A stretch of DNA of 37,752 nt, taken from Nemertoderma westbladi (Eukaryota > Xenacoelomorpha > Nemertodermatida > Nemertodermatidae). The stretch is from the NCBI GenBank assembly GCA_032718475.1, contig JAUCBJ010007541.1, positions 1 to 37,752 on the forward strand, read 5' to 3'. Within the stretch, counting starts at the first letter, position 1. Each line of letters begins with the position of its first letter. The notes beneath the pieces were generated by a model. That model was not told the origin of the DNA. It searched no databases and worked only from the letters and a program-made list of their open reading frames with translations. This document shows, piece after piece, positions 1 through 11,500 of this stretch. The position numbers and the translations under genes were made by a program.

Positions 1-1228
1 GTATCGTCAGTAGAAACGATTGTGCAATAAAAGGTGGAGCGATACCTACAGCATATTGTATAATAAGGCCGCCTCTATAGTGGAATATGGTACACTATAT
101 GACACAAACTTTAGGTTGCTTGCTTATTGTCTGTCATGCATGATGTATGCTACAGTACTCTGCTAGCCCAACACCCCCCCCCCCTCCCCCTAAAGGCATT
201 AATTAGCTCTGCACCACTAATTCAACCCCCCCCCCCCCCCCCCCCCCCCTCCCCCCACTTCCTATGCCATGCTGAAAAGTTTATGGAGAAATTAAGGGTA
301 AATCGTATCAATGAGATATTTATTGTGCACTGTGTGGTGCAGTGAGCTTCATATAGGCCTTTCTATTTGACTACTGTATGAGCTCTATAGCAGTGAACCG
401 TGGCTGAATTGCTACTGAAGCTGCATAATAGGTTGAAAAACGCTGCACTATAGCTTTGGTTTAAGTCCAATGAGGTCATCCTACCAGATTTTTCAACTTC
501 TGCACAAAATCGAATTAGGCCCTATTTCTTATACTGTAGTTAGTAGAACATAAAGAAAAATCAAAATTTAAAACTATTAATTGCACATACTGTTGTAGTA
601 CCGATGCCCTGTATGCTTTAATAATTATATTTTTTGAAAGAACACTAATTACGCATGCCATCATTAAATAAATATGTACAAAATCGTATGAATGTTCTTT
701 CTTTTTTTTCATCAAAATTTTGAGCATTTGGTTTTCTTTACATTACAATTAACAAACTCATATTTTTTTCAACTTTTATGGTGTCTTGGCCCCTCGTATT
801 ACAATTGAAGATATTTGTTTATACAGAATACTCCTCGTACTGTGTATTTCTTAGAAAAGAAAAAGTAAAACAATTTAGTTGAAATGATGCAGAAAATATA
901 TTGTTTTTCTTCATACGTTTGGAAGAATATAGCCCTTACAATAGTAATAAGTCTAGACAGACATCAATACGAAACTAATTATTTTTCCCTGCGGGTGACT
1001 GATCTCTCTACACACATTGTTGCGTTTCATTAACTCACAGTGACAAAAAACAGCTGGGCAAATATTAGCACAAACTAAGCCAATATATTCACTGACAAAC
1101 TTTGAGTGGAAAGATAATCAATTAATCTACATTATTCTTGGCTGTAGTTCAAATTAAATTGTAATGATGGATGTCTTGTCTCTCGACAATACGTAATTAG
1201 CAATTCGTGGAGCCAATACGCTAAAATG
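1..1228. other. Non-coding stretch with poly-C tracts
   Basis: I see no gene here. The stretch is AT-rich apart from two poly-C tracts, at 174-190 (11 C, a T, 5 C) and 226-256 (24 C, a T, 6 C). The only open frame of note, at 127-345, is a proline run created by the C tracts. The word TACAGTA or TACTGTA recurs, as it does through the first 5 kb. Confidence 0.7.
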
Positions 1229-1253
1229 TTGTATCAGACACAGTCTGATACAA
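1229..1253. repeat. Perfect hairpin, 11-bp arms
   Basis: The arm TTGTATCAGAC at 1229-1239 is the exact reverse complement of GTCTGATACAA at 1243-1253, with a 3-nt loop. No terminator-like U run or gene adjoins it, so its role is unknown. Confidence 0.8.
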
Positions 1254-1321
1254 CCATGTACAGATGTATCCTGTCTCCTGTCAGGTGATGCACGCTGATA
1301 CCGGTGAAGCAGGAGAATTTG

Positions 1322-1482
1322 CCCCCCTGTGGAATCTGTCCCCACGCTGCCACCGGCATAATCTCCTAGGAGATTATATCCCCCTGGTCACATTCCCCTA
1401 GGATATTTCTCCCCCCCCCCCCGGACATAATCTCCTTAGTAGAATTTGCCTCCCATCAGGATAATTTACCCCCCCCCCCCCA
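1322..1482. repeat. Degenerate array of C-blocks and ATAATCTCC-type words
   Basis: Runs of 4 to 14 C recur at roughly 20-40 bp spacing, each followed by a related AT-rich word such as ATAATCTCCTAGGAGATTAT (a perfect 20-nt palindrome at 1358-1377), ACATAATCTCCTTAG or GGATAATTTA. It looks like a decayed short-period array or the end of a G/C-tract-terminated element. It has no coding potential beyond chance. Confidence 0.5.
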
Positions 1483-3680
1483 TTTTCCAGCACACCACTC
1501 TGCCAGCTACAGTATGTACCTATTCCAGTAAACGCCTATTGCAGTATTCTGGTATTGCAGCATTGGCTATGTTGTTACCGTACTGCTTTTGTGCCTGCCT
1601 GCCGGCTGATTTCGGGGACCGACCTTTTGAACCGTTTCTAATTGTCATTCTACAGCTGCGTACCGGTACCGGTACCTATTGCCTGATTTCTTGGATATAG
1701 AACTGTAGAGTGACTACTGACTGCCTGACCATTATTGTTTCATTATGTTTATTCATTACGTTGACATTATGGTTTCCCTCAATTGGTAAAGTGATCGTTT
1801 TATTGTTTTGGTTAGAAAAGCCCGCCTCTGTAACCTGCTCCTTTCCCTCAATTGGTATATTGTAGAGATCGCGGTCTCTCAACGTTTAATAATAATATTT
1901 ACATACTGTAGGTACAGTAAACAATAGCAAGACAATCTGTGCTATGTGGTTAGTAGTGATAGGTAATACAGTACAGTATAAGACATGCAGAATGCGGAAG
2001 GTATGTCAGATAATGCAGTAGGCCTACTTTTTAGGACATTTACTATGGCCATGGCCTAGAATATGAAACCTTCCAGATTTTTTTGACAACATACAGTACA
2101 GTATGTATAATCTAACGTCGAATTTTTAAGAAGATTATAGGCCTACTGCAGTACTGTAACTAAAACAATAAGCAAACTGCCTGGAGTCTGGTCACTCACC
2201 GTGACGATATTAGATACTGTAGCTGATGGAGTGGTTACTCATTTTACTGGGAGGTGCTAGGTGGGAGGCTCAGCCCAGTATAAATTTCGCAATTGAGCAC
2301 CCACTGACCCACGCAGTAATATGGAAACGTGACTAAAGGGGTGTACAGTAAGTAAAGAAGAAGTTTGGATATCGATAGAATACTGTACTTACCTTGGGAG
2401 CTAGTGCGGCGCCCTCCCTAGCTTACAGGTAACTGCTAAGAGAATAGAGCCCATGGGGTTACACTACAGTACTAGGTGTTTCGTATTTCACGTTAACTTA
2501 TTATAACCATATTTTTTATCAAGATAATTCGAACAAACAGAATAGTTAAAAATAAAAACACTTTGCAATGCCTTCCGAAGATTACTTATGCTCTGTCATG
2601 TTTATCTATGGTACAGTTACATTGTTATTGAACTAATTCATGGTTTCCATTAATTATAATGTAACCTGGAAAATAACATTATAGAGCCAGAGGTATCTAG
2701 AAGTTGATTGGTATCTTGGGTAACCTGGTAGTGGCATTAATGGCTAATATATGGCAGTTCTGGTGAAGTTTTTTTAAGCCCGCGGACATTCAGACGATAG
2801 CTGCTACCTCGTCAGTTAGCCTATGTAAAGGGAGAAAATCTATGAATTCTTGTTATTACAGTAATAGTAAGTTATGTAGGCCTTGCTAAAGTGCAGCTTA
2901 GAAGGAAATGTCGCCAGTGGGCTAAGAATTTATGTCGGAAAATGTCCATTTGAGGTAATGAAATTCCTGGAATTTTTTTAAGAGTTATCAGTAATAAATT
3001 GTACCAATGTGTGAACTCAGAAAGTGAACCGTTGACAACTACAGTATGAACTCTATAGTACTGCTGTTGAAAAGGGATTTTGATTCCAAATATATAATTA
3101 TATGATACAACGGTACAATTTATTGATAGCAGGAGGTTAGGTACAGTAGATGATACACTCACTACATTATTAACAGTACAATTTTTGCAGACCGTACGTA
3201 AGTATCCATCAATAGAAATTCGTGGATCAAATAGCTCACAGATATAAAACACCAGATGGTATCCACATTAAATTCACTTTATTTCACCCATTCATAAAGT
3301 TTATATACTGCATTACGGCGGCACACCAAACGATTTCCATTTTAACTCTTATTAGTTGTCTACAGTATATGAATCCTATAATTAGAAACAAATACTGTAG
3401 AGCCAAGGCTGGCTTGATCAGTGAGCAACACACCGCCCTATTACTATAGCCAGCCGGCATTTCAGGCGTATAACGCAACCAATACACAATAACGTACAAC
3501 GTAGGAAAAGAAATATGACTGAGTTTGCTAACTTCCGATAACATTTAGATTTAATTCCTTCTAATCTCCCTTTAATCCCAGTTAATTTAAAGTATAATAA
3601 AGCTGGTAAGAAAAACTTGTAAAGATAGGCCACTGGTTTACAGCATCCTGGGTATATTGTGACAAATAATCCTCAAGTCA
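1483..3680. other. Non-coding stretch with small direct repeats
   Basis: I see no supportable gene. A 16-bp word (TTTCCCTCAATTGGTA) occurs at 1773-1788 and again at 1842-1857. The segment 1796-1847 resembles 6280-6338 (shared core TTATTGTTTTGGTTAGAAAA followed by a similar GTAAC...GCTCCTTT...CCC tail), so both are probably copies of one dispersed repeat. The open frame at 2872-3252 (minus) shows no domain and is treated as chance. Confidence 0.6.
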
Positions 3681-3872
3681 GTAGGCCCTACGGTATGTTA
3701 ATAAACGAAAAGCAGTAAGCTACTGTACATGCCACTGATTTTAGTACTGTAGCTACCGGTATATTATGACAAGTCCGTAGGCCCTACGATATGTTAATAA
3801 ACGAAAAGCAGTAAGCTACTGTACATGCCACTGATTTTAGTACTGTAGCTACCGGTACATTATGACAAGTCC
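3681..3872. repeat. Tandem duplication, 2 x 96 bp
   Basis: Unit 3681-3776 is repeated head to tail at 3777-3872 with only two visible mismatches (CGGTATG/CGATATG and TATATT/TACATT). Both units begin GTAGGCCCTACG and contain TACTGTACATG and GTACTGTAGC. The high identity implies a recent duplication. Confidence 0.92.
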
Positions 3873-4230
3873 GAAGTCACTATGTTACTGTAATATGGTA
3901 TTCCTATCTGCCTATGCCTAATTGATACTGGTAAGATTTTTTTATTGGCCTTATATATTGCTCACATTCCTGTATTCTATATCGACCAGAAGCTGACAGC
4001 GGATATAGCAGGATGGAGGATAGACAGAGAGATGAGACACCTCTCCTCTGCTGCACTGTCTGAAAGTCAGATAATGCAGTAGTGGCATGCTAACTAATGC
4101 AGTAATGACTGATTTCGTGATACCACAAAGATGAAAAGCATTATGGACTAAAAAACCAATTTGCGTAATTAAATTACTGACTAGGATAATAAATCCATTC
4201 TAAAATAGGTTTTTTTATTGTAAATTTTCA

Positions 4231-4312
4231 GATTATAGCTCGTTACAGGTGGTTATAGCTTGTTATGGGGAAGTTATAGCCCGTTATAGATCGTTATAGC
4301 CCGTTATAGATC
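4231..4312. repeat. Short tandem repeat of GTTATAG-type units
   Basis: The word (C/G)GTTATAG(C/A) recurs about eight times. The clearest part is two exact 20-bp units of GTTATAGCCCGTTATAGATC near 4273-4312. It is a decayed minisatellite with no coding sense. Confidence 0.75.
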
Positions 4313-7096
4313 GTTCTACCTTTTAGTACGTACCTATTCCATAACGTTTATCTCCGTTAATATAGGTTATGTCCATAACAAAGGCGTTTCCTTTTGCTAA
4401 GCAGTCCCTGACACGACACCATCGGGTATCCTCTGCAAGGGTTAGACAGCTGATACAGCTGACACTATTGAATTGATACTATGTACAGCACTTCAAATAA
4501 TAGTGAGATAGTTGTAAAGATTGCTCTAATTACCATTTAAATACAGTACTGTACAGTATGTGTCTCTAAAATTTGTACCTTGTTGTTACTCATAAAGAAA
4601 TAAACCATGCAGCTACAGTAGTGTTCATTTGACCAGAAAACTAATAATCATTATGAAAATGTCTGTAGATCTAAAGATTTCGATACGATGGGATATATTC
4701 TTGCTTAAAGTAAACTATATTATTAGAATTATCTATCTTTTTACAACAAACTGTAGGTTCGGTATTATTGTGTTTTGCAATCTGTCTCATACTGTATATT
4801 CTGTCTCTGGTTCTATTGTTTAGATATCATATATTCCGCATTATCTACCTTTCCTAATATTACTATTAATTTTATGTACCGTTGAGTTGTGATTTGTTTT
4901 TAGTGCTGTAGTGTACTGTTAGTGTAACGTAGAGTAAAATTCACAATGTAACTATTTTAAAGGAACCTCTTGGTAATAAGCAGCAGCAACGCTTTAGAGG
5001 TAATCCGATACAGTATGTTAGTGTTTGTTTACATAATGTTTACTATATTACTCTAGTATTTCTACTGTGTTTATAGTTTTAATTTTATGTTATGATAAAT
5101 AAATCATATTGTATTAATAATAAATAATAATAATATGATAGCCTACTAAGCTGGAAATCATTCTTGCTTAAACATCTGGAATAAACTTAACTACAGTAAC
5201 TACTGTATATTGCAAACTACAGTAGCATATGATGGTCTACTGTATAGCATTATTAGTTCGTTTTTGTTTTCTTTACAAATGATATTTTAACACGTTGGGA
5301 CATTCAAAGCGATATGAACACAACAATGTTGGCCTAAACTTCCCTAGGGAATCTGTGAGACACATCTATCCAAAATAAGGAATCCTTGATTAGAACAAAC
5401 TTACTACTACGCCACCGCAGTTGATTGTATTAAATCCCCTTTCTATTTTCCCTTTGATGCAAAAAGCCCTAAACCTAAATAGCGACATTCATTGTGGGAA
5501 TAAATTTCGCCTATTAAACGTTATGGCACAATAAACCATCAAACAAAGAATATAATATAATATGGGACTAAGAATTATTCCCTTTAATATAATTTTATTG
5601 GACGTTTCTGATTGCTGACATTGATAACAATGGTTTGAAACTATAACAGAGTCTTTATTAAAATAATAATAATAATAGGCCTATAGGCCTACAACTGTGT
5701 TTTTAAAAACAGCTGCTTTTTTCTGTTTGACAGTTTTTGTGGATAGAATTATTAATTGACCACCTTGTACTGTATATTCCGATACAATTCACTGTAAACT
5801 CTTATCTTACTCTCATAATACAGTACAATAGGTCTACTGTGTTTGTATTATCGCAAGTATTGAGAAAATCCCATTTGGTCAATGGATAGCTGTTCATTGT
5901 CATGAACATGGTCTTTACAATTTATTAATTTTGCTTAAGGCTGGAAATCTCGTTAACAACTACGAGTTCTTTATAATATAACGTAGGAGTAGGCCTAGAC
6001 AAGAATGCTCCTCATTCTCAGCTATTTTCAGTAGAGAGCTATTTACTCCCAAGGTTTAATAAACTCCAAGGTAAAATATTGAAAATAATTATAGCTAATT
6101 AGATTAATCAAGTTATCAGAATATTATTAATTTAAAATACAGTATATACAGTACATATAATTAAGTCGTGATATAAATTAATTAAGATAACATAATCATA
6201 TACTTAATTTTCTCCCGATACTAAGATAATGAAAATGGGCAGATAGTGGCGCAAATCGGTCGCATATGAAATAAAGTTTCGTTTATTGTTTTGGTTAGAA
6301 AATCTCGCAATGGTAACTTGTAACATGCTCCTTTTCCCTTTATAAAACTGCTTAAACCAGTAAAAGTGGTTTTTTACGATCATTTTGAGTCATTAAGTGG
6401 CCCGGGCTATTTTTAACTTAACGTACTGTAATTGGCCCGGGGTGGGGGAGGGAGGTGGGGGGATGGGGGTCATTAGTTAAGTTAATCTTTAATAAAATGT
6501 TCAGGGCATTATGCCCCCAGTCGCAAACGGCTTATTGGACTCCATATACAGCACACTATAATTTATAATTAACCAACACCAATAATAATTACAAATAATT
6601 ATATACTCAGAGTAAACATATGATGGTCAGATCAAGTGGACTATAATAGTACTATAGTATAATATGTGCTATGTAAATAACAAATGTTTTATAGTGCAGG
6701 TCATGTTATGTAATCAATTAGTAACCAAAAGTCTTCATTTCTTTTTGCCAGAGTCTGACAATTGTTTCGCAACACGACATTGGTTACACGACATGATATG
6801 CTTTAACACGTCTATATCAGAATTATTTATTACTTCTACAGTATTTAAGAACACGTTCGTGGTGCCTTCGCGCAGCACGAGGCCCAGTTATGAGATACAA
6901 ATTAAAATTGAGCGACTGTATCACAAAATCAGGTTTTGAGAAATTTACCCACACCACCAATCAATCAAAGAAAGGGGGATAGTACGTGTTCACCCCTTTT
7001 AATCCCCCCCCCCCCCACCCTTCCCAACCACCAATACATAACCGCGACATCTACCACCCACGAAAGGGTAGCACGAACTTATTTCCAATCGCACGT
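4313..7096. other. Non-coding AT-rich stretch
   Basis: I find no gene. Contents include frequent TACTGTA/TACAGTA words (a dense run is at 4541-4560), an AAT microsatellite leading into two TAGGCCTA words at 5661-5690, the second copy of a dispersed repeat at 6280-6338, and the G-rich run described separately. Open frames at 4629-4823 and 6664-6939 have no recognisable features. Confidence 0.6.
6439..6469 (+). other. Candidate G-quadruplex on the plus strand
   Basis: Within 31 bases there are runs of 4, 5, 3, 2, 6 and 5 guanines separated by one or two bases. That meets the usual rule of four G-runs of three or more with short loops. No promoter or gene lies close, so it may be only simple-sequence drift. 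Confidence 0.55.
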
Positions 7097-7403
7097 TCAA
7101 TATGCAAAGCCAGGTGGTTTATAGGAATATAATAAACGCAGTACTCGTATTCATTATAAGCCTCGTTGCGTTCGTCCTGTTTTGTATTTAAATATATTTC
7201 TTAAACGCAGGCTAGGACGTTCTTTATAATAATAATAACTAGGGATGCGATCAATATGTGAAGCCAGGTGGTTTATATAATAATTTAGTCAACGCAGTAC
7301 TCGTCTTCATTATATGCCTCGTTGCGCTCGTCGCTTGTCCTGTTTTGTTATAAAATATTTTTCCTAAACGCAGACTGACGATCTTTATACAGTTATAACT
7401 ATG
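7097..7403. repeat. Diverged tandem duplication, 2 x ~154 bp
   Basis: TCAATATG..AAGCCAGGTGGTTTAT at 7097 recurs at 7251. Both copies continue through AACGCAGTACTCGT.TTCATTATA.GCCTCGTTGCG and TCCTGTTTTGT to AAACGCAG. The second copy carries a small insertion and scattered changes. It is an older duplication than the one at 3681. Confidence 0.85.
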
Positions 7404-7928
7404 CGAAGTTTCGAAACTGTGCGAGTAACTGTTGATACATCTATGTGGATATGTGTGATATGTGGAGATGTGTGATACAACGCCAACGCATCTTATGCCG
7501 ATGTAGTAATATGGGTATTGAAATAATATTAAATTAATGTACACTCTTAAAGCTGCAGTGAAAAAATGTAGCTAATTTCCTAGGTTACATATAAAATAAT
7601 AATATTATTTTTAAGAACATTAATTTTACTACTTTGCAAAAATTCAATTAAAAAATAACCAGACATACATTGTGGAATAAACTATTTCAGAAGCCTACAC
7701 AACAGCCATGCCATGGATAGTATTTATGTTATGATATCTGTCATTCACCTGAGATAGCAATACAACATTTATAGTGAATTTAAAGAATGCTGTCTGGGCT
7801 GGAATAGCAATACTGGTTGTCTATTACTATTCCTCTCTGGTTAGTCTTAGCAACAACTCCCAGCCAGCAGCAGAGACTTGACCAATAATCATTCCCAGCA
7901 ACTGGGAATGACACACACATCCCATCTA
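7404..7928. other. Non-coding stretch left of the TIR element
   Basis: I see no gene or clear repeat here. It ends in the TA dinucleotide (7927-7928) that borders the TIR element. Confidence 0.6.
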
Positions 7929-9924
7929 CAGTCGGGGTCTCAAAGTGCATCTGTTCTTTGAGATTTTCTCAAAGAACTAAAAGTGTCTCAAATTTCTAAA
8001 AGTGGTCCAAGAAAATGACAAAGTGTCCTCAAAGATTTCAAAGTAGTACTGTCAGTCATTTCATACAGTCCTGCCTGAAGCTGGCTATGGTATGGGGTAT
8101 ATTGACTTTGACTATAGGGTAAAATATAAGTAATAAAAACCTCTATGAAACAATAAAGATGCCTCCAAAAAATACTGCAGTAATAAATATTTGTTACTGA
8201 AAGTAAGAATTAAACTTACTGCAGTAATAAAAAATAGTCTTTTTCTGCAGTAACAAATAATTTATTACTGCAGTAGAAATTTTTATTCAATTATTTATTA
8301 ATATTGATTACTGCAGTATAAATTTTTATTAAATTATTTATTAATATTGATTATTGCAGTAATAAATATTTGTTACTGCAGTAATAAATATTTGTTGCTA
8401 CAGTAATTGTTATATGTTACTGCAGTAACTAATATTTAATACAGCGGTATTTTTTGTAGGTATTTTTATTGTTTCATAGAGGATTTTATTAATTTATATT
8501 TGGACTCTTTGGAGACGCCGTAATTGCGGGCTATCGGAATGTGTTGGTATTTGTGTCAGAGACAGTTTGTCTGTTGCCCTATCTATATTAATGTATAGTG
8601 CTAAAACTGTACTGTTTAAATTTGTTTAGCCCACGTGAACGCCGAATACCTTTACCAATGCATTTCAATGGTCAACCAGCCATACTTTGCCGCACTGTAA
8701 ATTGTGTTATACAAAGTAAAGAATAACGATAGAGGCAGGAATAAAGATAAATGATTCAAGCGCACTAATTGGCTGTTCCCATAGATGTTTTAGGCATTGT
8801 TGGTGCGCAATGCATATGGTCAGAGCGACCGCCCAGTCTGCCAAAATCTATTATGTAATCAAATGGTACCACAAGCCAAGCAAAGCATGTGACAGTTCTT
8901 TCCGACTCTGCACCTGTTTGTTTGAAGGTCGCCGTCCGTGGGTCGCTACTCACTAGCTGTGATTGATAGTTTAAACTGGGTGCCGCTTTGCCAGAAGGCG
9001 GTACACATCAATTGAATATGAGGCAAACATTTAAAATATGCTCAAATATAAACGCCAGCGGCAGGGGATATTTTAATATCTCTATTAAGCTAAAACAACA
9101 CAAGATTGTAGCCGTTCTATCGTACTTGAAAGTCGAAAGCCTTTCTTAGTTTTTAAGAAGGAATTCTCGCGCGCTCGTCAACATAGTTATCATATTAATT
9201 AAACAGTTAAGGTAGTTAACGTTTGACCTGAGGTGACTAATGAAATGAATAACAAATGTTATTACAAGCTTTCTCCCAACAGGGCTTCTTTAGGTCATTA
9301 TAATGAAACTGCATATACACAGAGATACTACAGTGCAGTTTCTCTTATACTAATTGTTAATCTGATATTGTATATGTTATTAAAATAGTCAATCTTGTCA
9401 AGCATTAATCTTGTTTCACTAATTATGTTTCATGTATTATTTGAATGAATGTTTTTTAGAAAGACTTTAGGGTGCGGTAAATTCAATTTGTACTTGCGAC
9501 CGAAAACCCATCCCGTAATGACTTGACCTCAGGAACCTCAATTTGATAAATTAATGGGAATATAGCTTCTATGCAACAACTGGCCAGCACACAAGTATCA
9601 CTTTCTTGTCCGCATAATATTGTTCCCCGAGAATGCCTCTGCCTCTCAGTTAACTTACCACATGCGAGCTGTCAATCAGGAATACCCCTGAGTTTATTTT
9701 CTCAAAGAATTAAAAGTTTCCCGCAAACTACCTCAAAGTGACATTTCTCAAAGAATTCAAAGAATTCAAAGTGCCTAAAAGCAGGAAATCACTTTGAGAT
9801 TCCCAACTAAAAGTGTCTACAAGAATTCAAAGTGGCCGTTGGGAATAATGTAATGACTTTTAGACACTTTTAGAAAAACTTTGAGAAAATCTCAAAGAAC
9901 AGATGCACTTTGAGACCCCGACTG
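7929..9924. mobile_element. Non-autonomous DNA transposon, 1996 bp, 46-bp perfect TIRs
   Basis: The ends 7929-7974 and 9879-9924 are perfect inverted repeats of 46 bp, starting CAGTCGGGGTCTCAAAG. Each is flanked by TA (7927-7928 and 9925-9926), the target duplication of Tc1/mariner/pogo-type elements, which also often start with CAGT. Inside each TIR lies a hairpin (CTTTGAGA, TTT, TCTCAAAG at 7956-7974). Further inward, CTCAAAG, CAAAGTG and AAAAGTGTC words recur at both ends (to about 8060 on the left and from about 9700 on the right), like subterminal transposase-binding repeats. The interior has no transposase-like frame, so movement would need a transposase supplied in trans. Assignment to the pogo/Tc1 group is inference from the TA and CAGT. 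Confidence 0.9.
8131..8491. mobile_element. Nested short inverted-repeat element with TACTGCAGTA array
   Basis: TAATAAAA.CCTCTATGAAACAATAAA at the left (8131-8157) is matched in reverse complement at the right (8465-8491), and the similarity continues inward through CCT.CAAAAAATAC. Between them about nine copies of the palindrome TACTGCAGTA or close variants occur, often within a longer TTACTGCAGTAATAAATATTTG unit. It looks like a MITE inserted in the larger element or forming part of it. I could not define a target duplication. Confidence 0.7.
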
Positions 9925-9926
9925 TA

Positions 9927-10977
9927 TGTACCAGCATGTTGGCCAATAAATGAGCAGTATTTAATGAGAATAAATTTTTTTTGCCGTTTTAATTACTTTA
10001 GATCAATTAAAGACACAATTATTAAAGCAAATCACTTGAACTAATTAAAAACTATAATAGAATGGCGTATGGGGATTACATCTGTATAGTTTTTAATTAT
10101 AATTATTTAAATCTTATACTGTAAAACAATTAATTTCCTTTAAAAGGCAGGTTGAAAATGGTGTTTTTACCGTAATAACTTAATTAACTAATTAACTGCT
10201 ATTATCTTAGCTTCTCGAAGGCCACACTGAAATTCTACTTGGAAAATTTCTAAACTTTTGCCAAACAACATGTGTACCAAGTTTGGATAGATTTCATCAA
10301 AGATTGGCCGAGTTATTAACGTTTAAAATTGAACACGACAGAACGACAGAACGGCAGAACGACAGGTTGATTAATGGTACCACTACGCTAAGGCTCACTC
10401 ACTTCGTGGCTCGCCCCACAAACCATCTCTTAACGCTATTTAACCCACTATAGTTAAACAGAAAATGTAACTCATTTTCAATATTCAATATATGTTGTAC
10501 AAGTTGTATTTCACATAGAGCTCAACACTAAAATCTAATTTGATGTTGCAAAAAAATGTGTGTTTTGGTTTACGCAGTATTTCAGACCTATACGATACGC
10601 AGTACTTCAACCCCAGCACTACAGTAGGTGCATAACGGTGAACCCCCAAAAACCATTTACAAGCGGCTAATTGGACAGAGTCTACACAGACAGAGTCTGA
10701 ACCATATTCTAGGATTGGCTAAATGAACTAACTTACCGAAAGTAGTATAAGAGAAACCATTTGTTCTTCCATTGCTTTAAGAAAATTACCAAACTCATCA
10801 AAATATAAACATAAATACTTTTATTGTGAAACTAAGAGTAAATCTTTATTACCGACACTAAAATCTATTGTTGTTCTTTGCCATACCGGATTTATGAAAA
10901 TGTAAAACATTCGATTTCTTACTGTTTATATCCAAGCACCAATTACTGCACCGGTTATTTACAACATTTAACATTGT
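9927..10977. other. Non-coding stretch with decayed dispersed repeat
   Basis: There is no gene. At 10,335-10,365 an 8-bp unit CGACAGAA is repeated about four times. It follows an unconstrained-looking segment (10,255-10,330) with GTGTACCAAGTTTGGATAGA and GGCCGAGTTATTAACG, a wording typical of old dispersed repeats. The rest is AT-rich. Confidence 0.5.
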
Positions 10978-11350
10978 TTATAAGTCCTCGGGTGTCTCTG
11001 CCAATAAAATTATATCATCTGCATAGACCAATATATATATTGTTGTATCATTGTTTAATTTAATACCAAGCCAAACATTTTTTATTTCTCTAATTAGTCA
11101 GTTAAAAAAAAATTAAACAGGGTGGGGCTGAGACAGTCTCCTTGCCTGACACCCGAGTTCGTTAGAAACCAATCACTCATAAATTCATTTACTAAAATGG
11201 AAGAAATGGTATTTCTGTAAAGTGCCTTTACACGACAAAACATTTTTCCACCAATACCGTTCTGTAACAATGTATATACATGAGATCTCGGTTCAACCAG
11301 TCAAACGCTTTACAGAAATCGATGAAAGGGAAAAAGATAAGGCTATAAAG
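10978..11350 (-). pseudogene. Decayed LINE reverse-transcriptase fragment
   Basis: Read on the minus strand from about 11,350, the translation shows reverse-transcriptase motif A (FIDFCKAFDWLNRDL), then VRQGDCLSPTLFNFF (motif B region). After a frame change in the T-run near 11,105-11,115 the motif C segment LVYADDIILLAETPEDL appears, ending at a stop at 10,978. The order and spacing match palm motifs A, B and C of non-LTR reverse transcriptases. No endonuclease, thumb or 3' end is present. The copy is truncated on both sides and frameshifted, so it is dead. The clade cannot be fixed from this much; an L2/CR1-type element is likely. Confidence 0.85.
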
Positions 11351-11357
11351 TCGGGTT

Positions 11358-11396
11358 GAATCAATCAATCAATCACTCAATCAATCAATCAATTAA
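11358..11396. repeat. (TCAA)n microsatellite
   Basis: About nine near-perfect TCAA units sit immediately beside the decayed reverse-transcriptase fragment. Confidence 0.9.
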
Positions 11397-11413
11397 TAAA
11401 TCCAACCCACATA

Positions 11414-11419
11414 TTTATT
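11414..11419 (-). promoter_or_regulatory. Candidate AATAAA polyadenylation signal
   Basis: AATAAA occurs on the minus strand about 82 nt downstream of the stop codon of the Cys-rich protein gene, a normal position for a short 3' UTR. AT-rich context makes a chance match possible. Confidence 0.45.
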
Positions 11420-11500
11420 ATAACTACTGTATATATAGTATATACTATATTGTAGTATATTACTCATTAAGTTTAGTTGACTACCAAAGTTGATCTGTTT

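Noticed and set aside
127-345. Plus-strand open frame of 72 codons
   Set aside because: Its length depends on reading through poly-C tracts as proline; there is no other protein-like feature.
2872-3252. Minus-strand open frame of 126 codons, the longest in the first 7 kb
   Set aside because: No domain, signal or clear composition bias, no promoter, and it lies in repeat-rich AT DNA; a frame this long arises by chance.
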